From Diacronema lutheri (Eukaryota > Haptophyta > Pavlovophyceae > Pavlovales > Pavlovaceae): a stretch of 64,000 nucleotides of DNA. How positions within the stretch are numbered: the first letter of the stretch is position 1; each line of letters opens with the position of its first letter. Shown here in pieces: positions 57,167 through 64,000 of this stretch. The stretch is taken from positions 806,001-870,000 of the forward strand of contig JAGTXO010000015.1 of the NCBI GenBank assembly GCA_019448385.1. The letters run 5' to 3'. Under the pieces are notes generated by a model. That model was not told the origin of the DNA, ran no database searches, and saw only the letters and a program-made list of their open reading frames with translations. Made by a program: the position numbers and the translations under genes.

Positions 57167-60100
57167 ATGGAGCGCGCGATGGACGGCGTCTCACCGCGCC
57201 TGGCGATGCCCATCGAGATGACGGGCTCGAGCGCGCGGCGCGCGCGCGCGGAAGCGCACGGGTTGCACGTGACGCAGCTCGCGCCCGACCCAGAGCAGCC
57301 GTCGCCGCGCTACCAGCACACGGCGACCGTGCTCGGCTCGGGCTCCAACCGCTTCGTCGTCGTGTTCGGCGGGCGCGAGCGCGCGGGCGCGCTCTCGCCC
57401 AATGCCATCCACCTGTACGACGTCTCTCGCGCCGCGTGGCACAAGCCGAGCCCCGCCGGGTTCGCGCCGAGCGCGCGCTTCGGACACGTCGCCGCGGCGG
57501 TCGGGTTCAACCGCATGATGGTCGCGGGCGGGGTGGGCGAGGAGGGGCTCTTGCGCGACGCGGCGCTGCTCACGCTCGCTCGGAACGACGTGTGGGAGCC
57601 CGACGAGGGCGTGTGGCGCGCGGGCAGCGCGCAGCTTCACTGGACGCGTCTGTTCACGCCCAAGGGCGTGCAGCCGCCGCCCGGCCGCGCGTACGCGGCC
57701 GCCGCCGCGTGCGACGGCAAGGTGTGGGTGCACGGCGGATCGCTCGTGCCGACGGTGACATGCCAGCGTGTCGCACCCTCGTCGCCCCGCTCGCCGCGCT
57801 CGCCGCGCTCGCCTTTCATGCCCGCGCCGCCGAGCCCGCGCGGCGGGGCTGGGCGGGTACGGGTCGCGTCGCACCGTGTGCGCTCGCTGCTCGACTTTTC
57901 GCGCTACCCGCAGGGGTGGGCGGCGGAGGGGCTGACCGACGCGCTGCTCGTCGCCGAGCTGGCCGACTCGCTCGTCGTCTGGCGCGAGCTGCCCGCGTCG
58001 GCGCTGAGCGGCGCCGTGCCGTGCGCGCGCGCGCACCACACCATGGCGGCGTTGCCGCACGGCCGCCTGCTGCTGCTCGGCGGGCACGGCAGCGGCGAGG
58101 TGGACGCGCGCGCGCTCGAGCGCGTGCAGTCGGACGATCGTACGCGCCATTCGCTCAAGGGCATTCCCACCCTCGGCCCCGATCGCCTCTCGTCCAACGC
58201 GTGCGGTCGGCACCTCGCAGACACGCGTGTCCTCGACACGCGCACCCTCACGTGGGCCAGCCTCGTCTGCGCGGGGCTCAGGCCGGCGCCGCGGCACTCG
58301 GCGGCGCTTGCGGTGCAGGAGGGCGCGCGTTCGATCTACCTCTTAGGCGGGCAGGTCGCCGCGCCCAACGCCGCCGCGGCCGGCGGCGTTAGTAACGGCA
58401 CGGCCGTGCCCTTCCCGACGCATCGAGGGTCGCTCGACGTTGCGCAGCTGCCCGCTGTGTGCCATCGAGGGTCGTGCGACGTTGCGCAGCTGCCCGCTGT
58501 GACGAGTGTAACCTCGCCGCCGCGCACGAGGCCGGCCGACAGCGCCGCTGCCGGCGCTGCCGGCGCCGCGCGCGGCGCGCGATCGGTGGGGCCGCGCGAG
58601 GCGGTTGCCGGCGCCGAGCTGCACGTGCTCGGCACGGAGCTGGGCGCGTGGTGGAGCCCGGCGCAGGCGGCCGCCGGGCGGAGGCGTGGCAACGACGCGC
58701 GCGGCGAGCGGAGCGGCGGCACCCAGCGCGCAGCCCGGCGCAGCGCGGGCGTGGCGGCGGGCGGTGGCGGCGGCGTCGGCGGCGGCGACGGCGGCGGCGA
58801 GGAGGCCGCCGCCCGCTTCACGGCGGGCAGCGCGGCGTGCATCGGCTCGGGCAAGCTGCTCCTCTTCGGCGGCTCACTCGCGCCCATCCCGCTCCCACCG
58901 CACGATGGCGGGGCCGATGCGCATCGCTCTGCGGCCGGCAACGGTGGCGGTACGGGCGGCAGCGCCGGCGCGCACGGCGCGCACGGCCGCGCGCTGCGGT
59001 TGGGCGATGGCGTCGTGTCGGGCGACGCGTCGCTGCTCGAGCTGAGCACGCGGCGCGTGCTGCGTGTGAGCCCGCGCGCGGGGCTCATTGTGGGCGGCAC
59101 GACCGTCTCCATCGAGGGCGAGCGCTTCGACGAGGGCGGCGCGCCGCTGCTCGTGCGCTTCGCGGCCATCCTGCACGCGGGCACCGACGCGGAGCGGTGC
59201 GTCGAGCTATGCGTGCCCGCGGTTGTGCGCGCCGCCGGGCTCGCGAGCGCCGTCGCGCCGTCGTTCGTCGCGCACCTGCCCGAGGGCCTCGTGACCGTTG
59301 AGGTCGCGACGCTGCCCGCCGCGCTGCTCGGCACGGGCGGCTTGGAGAGCGTGCGCGTGCGCGCTGAGCGCGAGGCGCCGGGGCGGACAGGGGACGGCGG
59401 CGCGCGCGCGCGCGCGGCGAGCGCGCCGAGGCGCGCGCGCATTCGTGCCGCCGGCGTGGACGCGGCGGAGGGCGGCGCGCCGCTCGACGGCCGCGCGGGC
59501 GACGGCGCGCGGGGCGCCTCGCCGCGCGCGCGCGCGCCGTCGCCGCCCGCGTCGCCGCGCGCGCGGCGTGCGCAGCGCGAGCGCGCCGCGCGGCTCGCGC
59601 TGCTTGCGCTCGTCGAGCGGCGGCGCGGCGGTGCCGACCCGCTCGACCTGGCCGAGCTGCCGTCGACGGTTCGCTCGCTCCTCGAGTGGACGGCGGACGG
59701 CGTCGAGTTCTGCTACGTGGGCGCGACCGACCCGATGCGCTGCGCGTACAGCGGCGAGGGACTCACGCGCGCGGTCGCGGGCGAGCGCGCGCGCATCGAT
59801 GTCGTCGCGCACGACCTGCTCGGCCGCCGCCGGCTGCACGGCGGCGACGCGTTTAGCCTCGTGAGCGCGCCCGTTGACCGCGGCGCGCTGCACGCGCCCG
59901 ACGGTGGCATGACGGCGGCGGACCGCGCCGACGGCTCGTACGAGCTCGGGTACACGCCAACGCGCGCGGGCGACCTCGAGCTCGTCGTGCAGCTCAACGG
60001 GCTGCCGTGCCGCACGGTGCGCGCCCGCGTCTCCGCCGGCGCGGCCGACGCGGGCGCGTGCCGGATTGACGGGCTCGCGCAGGTCGCGCAGCACAGCGCG

Positions 60101-60892
60101 GGCGAGCCGATCCGTTTCGAGTTGCTCGCCTTCGACCGCTTCCGCAACCCGACGAGCGCGAGCGCCGCTGACTTTGACGTGTCGCTTGCGCCGCTCGGCG
60201 GTGCGCGCCAGCGCGTGCGCCGCGTGTCCGCGTCGAGCGCGAGCAGCGTCGAGACGGCCGACGCGGCGGACGAGGCGGATATGGGCGGCGCGGTGGACGT
60301 GCGCGTGAGCGACACGTGCCACGTCACGCTCGTCGTCGAGCGCGCCGGGCGCTACCGCCTCGACTGCCGGCTGCGAGGGTTGCCGATCGGCGATGCGCGC
60401 GCGGGCCCTCGCGTGCTCGACGTTGTCGCCGCGCGCGCAGTCGGCGAACGCAGCGTCGTCCAAGGGCCGGGCACGCGCGGTGGGCTGAGCGGCCCGCCGC
60501 TCTCCTTCGAGGTGCACACCTACGACGCGTTTGGCAACCCGCGCATGCGCGGCGGCGACGACGTGCGCGCGGCGCTGCGCTGGCGCGACGGCGGCGACGG
60601 CGCGGGCAGGCCGCCCCCGCCGACGGTGAGCATCGTCGAGCAGTCGGTCGGTGGGTACCGCTGCACGTACGAGACGACCTTGGCGCAGAGCGCAAAGCAC
60701 GGCGCGGCGAAGGGGCGCGAGCTGCGCGAGGTCGTGCCGCTGCACGGCGAGCTCCTCCTCGACGTGAGCGTCAACGGCTGGGCGCTGCCCACGTGCGCTG
60801 TGCTCCTGCGCGGCGCGCCCGACGGCGCGGCGGGCGCGGCGGGCGACGCGGCGGGCGCGGCGGGCGACGTGGCGGGCGGCGGCGTGGCGTGA
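57167..60892 (+). CDS. Kelch-IPT-filamin repeat protein
   Basis: A single exon gives 1241 residues. Residues of about 40-580 carry Kelch motifs forming a propeller (RFVVVFGGRE, RMMVAGGVGEEG, AACDGKVWVHGGS, RLLLLGGHG, SIYLLGG, KLLLFGGS). A short tandem duplication (about 58423-58503) repeats DVAQLPAV and its flank in one blade. An IPT/TIG-type strand set lies near 635-700 (RAGLIVGGTTVSIEGERF). After a basic Arg/Ala stretch, three filamin-type Ig repeats follow (DGSYELGYTPTRAGDLELVV, AGRYRLDCRLRG, and HTYDAFGNPRMRGGDDV). Such proteins cross-link actin or act as signalling scaffolds; there is no actin-binding CH pair here, so a scaffold is more likely. It is cytosolic, with no signal peptide. 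Confidence 0.8.
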   Translation: MERAMDGVSPRLAMPIEMTGSSARRARAEAHGLHVTQLAPDPEQPSPRYQHTATVLGSGSNRFVVVFGGRERAGALSPNAIHLYDVSRAAWHKPSPAGFAPSARFGHVAAAVGFNRMMVAGGVGEEGLLRDAALLTLARNDVWEPDEGVWRAGSAQLHWTRLFTPKGVQPPPGRAYAAAAACDGKVWVHGGSLVPTVTCQRVAPSSPRSPRSPRSPFMPAPPSPRGGAGRVRVASHRVRSLLDFSRYPQGWAAEGLTDALLVAELADSLVVWRELPASALSGAVPCARAHHTMAALPHGRLLLLGGHGSGEVDARALERVQSDDRTRHSLKGIPTLGPDRLSSNACGRHLADTRVLDTRTLTWASLVCAGLRPAPRHSAALAVQEGARSIYLLGGQVAAPNAAAAGGVSNGTAVPFPTHRGSLDVAQLPAVCHRGSCDVAQLPAVTSVTSPPRTRPADSAAAGAAGAARGARSVGPREAVAGAELHVLGTELGAWWSPAQAAAGRRRGNDARGERSGGTQRAARRSAGVAAGGGGGVGGGDGGGEEAAARFTAGSAACIGSGKLLLFGGSLAPIPLPPHDGGADAHRSAAGNGGGTGGSAGAHGAHGRALRLGDGVVSGDASLLELSTRRVLRVSPRAGLIVGGTTVSIEGERFDEGGAPLLVRFAAILHAGTDAERCVELCVPAVVRAAGLASAVAPSFVAHLPEGLVTVEVATLPAALLGTGGLESVRVRAEREAPGRTGDGGARARAASAPRRARIRAAGVDAAEGGAPLDGRAGDGARGASPRARAPSPPASPRARRAQRERAARLALLALVERRRGGADPLDLAELPSTVRSLLEWTADGVEFCYVGATDPMRCAYSGEGLTRAVAGERARIDVVAHDLLGRRRLHGGDAFSLVSAPVDRGALHAPDGGMTAADRADGSYELGYTPTRAGDLELVVQLNGLPCRTVRARVSAGAADAGACRIDGLAQVAQHSAGEPIRFELLAFDRFRNPTSASAADFDVSLAPLGGARQRVRRVSASSASSVETADAADEADMGGAVDVRVSDTCHVTLVVERAGRYRLDCRLRGLPIGDARAGPRVLDVVAARAVGERSVVQGPGTRGGLSGPPLSFEVHTYDAFGNPRMRGGDDVRAALRWRDGGDGAGRPPPPTVSIVEQSVGGYRCTYETTLAQSAKHGAAKGRELREVVPLHGELLLDVSVNGWALPTCAVLLRGAPDGAAGAAGDAAGAAGDVAGGGVA

Positions 60893-60988
60893 GCGCTGCG
60901 GCGCGAGGGGTCGGCGGTCGGCCATTTTGAATGAGCGAGGGAAAAACCACCGGACACCCGTCCGCTTTTCGCGCCGCAATTGGCCCAC

Positions 60989-61975
60989 ATGAATCGGGCG
61001 GCGCTGCTCATCGCGTTCACCTTGGCCAGCGCGGCGCGCGGCCAGGCGCCTGCGCAGGCGGCGGGCTGCGGGCCGCTCTCATTGTCGCAGATGAGTGAGA
61101 TTGCAAGCCATGCGCTCTCGCACGTCAACGACCTCGCGTCGATCCCGAATCGGCTCGCGCGCACGGCGGCGGCGCAGGTCACGTGCGCGAGCGTCGACTC
61201 GGCCGATGCGCGGGCGCCCGAGCCGACGTCGGAGGCGACGCCAGAGCAGTGCCTGGGTGCGGTCTTCTCTTCGGCCGTCGGCGCAAAGTGCACCGGCGCG
61301 TGCGGCGAGTCGGTCGCGCGGTTGAAAAGCACGCTCGCGTCGGTCTGCGCGCGGCTCGGCGGGATCGGCTGCAAGCCAAAGCTCTGCGCGCGGCTCACGG
61401 ACGGGGCGACGCACGCCGTGCATGCGCCGCTCCGCGCGGCCGTGCCAAGTGGTCATGACGCGCTCGTCGGCTGCTTCGACGTGCGCTCGTCCAAGGCGGC
61501 GCGCGACGCGCTCAGCGCCGCATTCACTCCGCCGTTCGGTCAGGGCGTGTCCAGCCTCGGCGCGTGCGCGGCGGCGTGCGCGGACTCGATCCAGTTCGCG
61601 ATGGAGGGCGGGCGTTGCCGTTGCGGCCAGGGCGTGATGACGGCCTGGCCGCAGTACGCGGCGAGCCCGTCGCAGTGCGGCTCAGCATGCGCCGGCGATC
61701 GCGACGGCGCGGGCATGCCGTGCGGCCGACTGAGCCGCGTCGCCGTGTACGACACGGCGGCGATCGTGCGCGGCTCGGCGGTCGCGGCGTCGAGCGCCCG
61801 CGCTGAGGCCACGGCCCGCGAGCAGGATGGCGCACGGTCGTCCGCGCTGCTCGCCGCCGCCGCCCTCGGCTCGGCGGCAGTCGCGATCGTGCGCGCCGCC
61901 CGCACGGCCTCCGATGGACGGCGTGCGCGCGCCGACGTTGGTGCCGCGGGACATGGCGCGCTGGCCCTCGCCTGA
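60989..61975 (+). CDS. Secreted WSC-domain protein with C-terminal membrane segment
   Basis: A single exon gives 328 residues. The ATG at 60989 opens a signal peptide (MNRAALLIAFTLASAARGQA). The first 140 residues contain about eight Cys, possibly a separate disulfide domain. A WSC domain follows (about 150-250): LVGCFDV, then C..ACADS, GGRCRCGQG and C.SACAGD, the eight-Cys pattern of carbohydrate-binding WSC modules known from yeast cell-wall sensors. A hydrophobic stretch near the end (ALLAAAALGSAAVAIV) and Arg-rich tail suggest a type I anchor. A role in glycan or wall binding is inferred. GGCCATTTT at 60920-60928 lies 61 bp upstream of the start. Confidence 0.8.
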   Translation: MNRAALLIAFTLASAARGQAPAQAAGCGPLSLSQMSEIASHALSHVNDLASIPNRLARTAAAQVTCASVDSADARAPEPTSEATPEQCLGAVFSSAVGAKCTGACGESVARLKSTLASVCARLGGIGCKPKLCARLTDGATHAVHAPLRAAVPSGHDALVGCFDVRSSKAARDALSAAFTPPFGQGVSSLGACAAACADSIQFAMEGGRCRCGQGVMTAWPQYAASPSQCGSACAGDRDGAGMPCGRLSRVAVYDTAAIVRGSAVAASSARAEATAREQDGARSSALLAAAALGSAAVAIVRAARTASDGRRARADVGAAGHGALALA

Positions 61976-62058
61976 AGAGGGGTGGAATCTGAGCTGTGCC
62001 ATTGAGCGCTCGGCACGTGCTCGATTCTATCATGCGGCCGAGTGGTGCGCGTTCAATC

Positions 62059-62934
62059 TCATCGCGGCGCGGACGCGCTCTTGGCGACGATCTGCTCCGT
62101 CACCTCCCACAGCTTGCGCTGCGTCTCGCGATCGTCGACGAGTGGGGAGCGCATCTCCTCGCGGCAGTGCCAAAAGTACTTGCCGCTCATGCTCTGCACC
62201 TCGGGCGAGACGGCGCAGTAGACCGCCGTGTACGCGCCCGCGTCGCGCGGCTTGCGGAAGGCGTACTGCAGCGGCGTCGTGAAGCGCTCGCCGATGCGCA
62301 CGAGCGGGTGGAAGCCGCTCGTCACGTTGGTGATCACCGTGCCCGGGTGGACGGCGTTGACCGTGACGCCCTGCCCGCTCAGCCTGCGGTCGAGCTCCAT
62401 CGTCGAAAGGAGCTGCGCGAGCTTGGACTGCTCGTAGGCGCCAAACATGGAGTAACGCCGCTCGCCCTGCATGTCCTCGAAGTTGAACCGTCGCTCGCCC
62501 TGCGCGCGCACCCGCGGCGGCGGCGGCGGCGGCGCAGTGTGGGCAAAGCTGGCTGCGCGGCACGGGCGCGCGTCTTTCCCACGCGCCTACCCAGTGCATG
62601 GACGACGAGATGTTCACAATGCGCGCGCCACCGTTGGTGCGCTTGAGTGCGGGCAGGAGGAGCTGCGTAAGCAGGAAATGGCCGAGGTAGTTGGCCTGCA
62701 ACGTCATCTCGTAGCCGTCGGCGGTGAGGAGCCGCTCGTGCTGCATCACGCCCGCGTTGTTCACGAGCACGTGCAGCGGCAGCCCGAGCGCCTCGAAGGC
62801 GCGCGCGAACGCGCGAACCGACGCGAACGAGGCGAGATCAAGCGGCATGAACTCGGCCTTGCCCTTGCCGTTCGGGCAGCGCGCGAGGATCTCGCTGCGC
62901 GCCTGCAGTGCCTTCTTCTCCGAGCGGCAGGCTG

Positions 62935-62967
<33 letters not shown>

Positions 62968-63399
62968 CCGGCGGCCGAGCGGAGCGGGCACGTGAGCGCG
63001 CGCGGCTTCTCGCGGCGGCCGCGGCGCGGCCGGCGCGGCGAGCGCACCGAGGATCACGTGCGCGCCCATCCGGACGAGGGCTTCGGCCGTCGATTGTCCG
63101 ATGCCCGAGCTGGAGCCGGTGACGATGCACACCTTGCCCGTCATGTCCTCGTCCTCGGGCACCGGGCCGATCACCTGGAAACGGTACGTGATGGCGGTGA
63201 GCAGCATGCCGAGCGCGAGCGTCGTAAGCGAGCCGCCTCGGAAGGTGACGTATGCCAAGAGGCCGTTCGCGCTGGCGACATAGGGGAGCGGCGACTCGTG
63301 CTTCGAGTAGCACATCTCGTTGATCGTGTACCGCATCGCGCAGATGACGAGCGGGTACGCCGAGAGCGCGATGCTCACGTACGTGAGCGCCGCATCCAT
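62059..63399 (-). CDS. Short-chain dehydrogenase/reductase, retinol-dehydrogenase-like
   Basis: Exons on the minus strand are 63399..63048, 62931..62591 and 62499..62059 (phases 1 and 0), giving 377 residues. Splicing yields the classic HVILACRSEKKAL and SSSMHW-GERRFNFEDMQGE. Two hydrophobic N-terminal segments anchor it to a membrane. The Rossmann site is TGSSSGIG, the structural NNAG is present, the catalytic Ser lies in ISSS and YEQSK gives Tyr and Lys. The overall pattern fits RDH11-14/WWOX-like or protochlorophyllide-reductase-related SDRs using NADP(H). Substrate (retinoid, sterol, lipid aldehyde) cannot be assigned. The first intron contains a GA repeat. It is divergent from the CCR4-type gene by 32 bp. 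Confidence 0.85.
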
Positions 63400-63431
63400 C
63401 GCGAACTGGATTTTGGACTCGAATCGCGCCC
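63400..63431. promoter_or_regulatory. Bidirectional promoter, 32 bp
   Basis: This spacer lies between the start codons of the SDR (minus) and CCR4-type (plus) genes and contains ACTGGATTTTGGACTCG. Transcription starts for both genes must lie within it or inside the opposite coding sequence. Confidence 0.35.
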
Positions 63432-64000
63432 ATGCTTCAAACCGTGTCCGATGGCGCCGGCCAGCAGGCGAACGCGTCACCGCCGAGGAAGGTGCCGCGG
63501 CTGGCGCCGCCGACCGTGCACCGGCTGCGCCTGCCGGCAGGCCCGCTCGTCGTCGGCGTCGAGTGTGCGCCGCGCATCATGCTGCTCAACGCGAGCCAGG
63601 ACGCGTTCGTCGCGCGCTGGCTGCGGTGCGCGCCCGACGGCAGCTCCGCCGCGCCGGTCGACGTCGGCAGAGAGCTGTTGTACACGCCTGTCGCGGCGGA
63701 CGTGTCGCACCGGCTGCGGCTCGCGGTCACTCCTCTTTGGGACGACGGCACGCCCGTGGCCGGCAACCTCGTCGCCGTCGAATCGTCGGCGGTCGTCGAC
63801 GAGTTCGCGCCGCGCGCGCCGCGCACCCTCGTGCGGCGCGGCGTTGCGGGCGCGGAGGCGGGCGCGGTGGCGGTGCCGCTCGCGCGCGTGATGACGTACA
63901 ACGTGCTCTCGCAGCGCATGGCCACCCCCGAGCTGCACCCGCACTGCCCCGCGTGGGCGCTCCGCTGGCCCTTCCGCTGGCGCGCGCTGTGGCGGGAGCT
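63432..64000 (+). CDS. CCR4-type poly(A) deadenylase, N-terminal part (3' end outside window)
   Basis: The ATG at 63432 opens a frame running off the right edge (189 codons). The N-terminal strand-rich region (LRLPAGPLVVGVECAPRIML, FVARWLRC, VGRELLYTPVAADVSHRLRL, then VESSAVV and an APRAPRTLV linker) has the form of the Ig-like module that precedes the nuclease in plant and protist CCR4 proteins. The nuclease begins with VMTYNVLSQ, followed by ATPELHPHCPAWALRWPFRW, closely matching the CCR4 start (SYNILSD.....CP.WAL.W.YR). The rest of the Mg2+-dependent exonuclease/endonuclease/phosphatase domain is beyond the window. Role: mRNA poly(A) shortening. Confidence 0.85.
   Translation, partial: MLQTVSDGAGQQANASPPRKVPRLAPPTVHRLRLPAGPLVVGVECAPRIMLLNASQDAFVARWLRCAPDGSSAAPVDVGRELLYTPVAADVSHRLRLAVTPLWDDGTPVAGNLVAVESSAVVDEFAPRAPRTLVRRGVAGAEAGAVAVPLARVMTYNVLSQRMATPELHPHCPAWALRWPFRWRALWRE

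Overview
This is nuclear DNA from a GC-rich, single-celled eukaryote, most likely a flagellated alga; a haptophyte fits best, but this is not proven. The evidence is as follows. Genes are packed on both strands and are split by short introns of about 85-410 bp. Most donors read GTGCGC or GTGAG and most acceptors end in GCAG, often behind an oligo-C run. There are no bacterial operons. The proteins are eukaryotic, and include ciliary proteins (CFAP184, IFT54), SFI1-like centrin-binding repeats, an ENTH adaptor, a MARCH E3 ligase, a CCR4 deadenylase, a gametolysin-type wall protease and a beta-1,3-glucanase-like GH5 enzyme. I see no rRNA, tRNA, CRISPR array or prophage.

Layout. 0-2.5 kb: the 3' part of a multi-span membrane protein with an EF-hand. 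2.5-9.5 kb: two nearly identical gametolysin-like (M11) metalloprotease genes, separated by about 2.3 kb of largely non-coding DNA that carries a decayed retroelement-like remnant. 9.5-17.2 kb: CFAP184/CCDC96, an unrecognised type I membrane protein, and an SFI1-like gene whose intron and 3' end carry tandem repeats. 17.2-21.1 kb: a recent tandem duplication of a Sel1-repeat/MYND gene. 21.2-33 kb: Mpv17-like, NiCoT transporter, F-box/JmjC oxygenase, a stand-alone ProRS-type anticodon-binding protein, a predicted plastid or secretory protein, GH5+X8 and LRR-PIN. 33-41.2 kb: cyanuric acid hydrolase/barbiturase-like enzyme, MFS carrier, methyltransferase-dioxygenase fusion, Golgi-type glycosyltransferase and threonine ammonia-lyase. 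41.2-53.5 kb: CYP74-like P450, ENTH adaptor, hybrid histidine kinase, F-box/kinase fusion and MARCH ligase. 53.5-57.1 kb: an IFT54-zinc finger-J-domain fusion and an AT-richer insert with a BED-like finger and a C50 tract. 57.2-64 kb: Kelch-IPT-filamin protein, WSC protein, SDR and the 5' part of a CCR4-type deadenylase.

The genes do not form one pathway. Two loose themes stand out. One is cilium/basal body (CFAP184, SFI1-like, IFT54 fusion). The other is cell surface and glycan (M11 proteases with hydroxyproline-type linker, GH5/X8, WSC, glycosyltransferase). Six divergent gene pairs have start codons only 32-94 bp apart, which implies shared promoters. Exon models were built by hand from splice signals, reading phase and family alignment from memory; no transcript or database was available.
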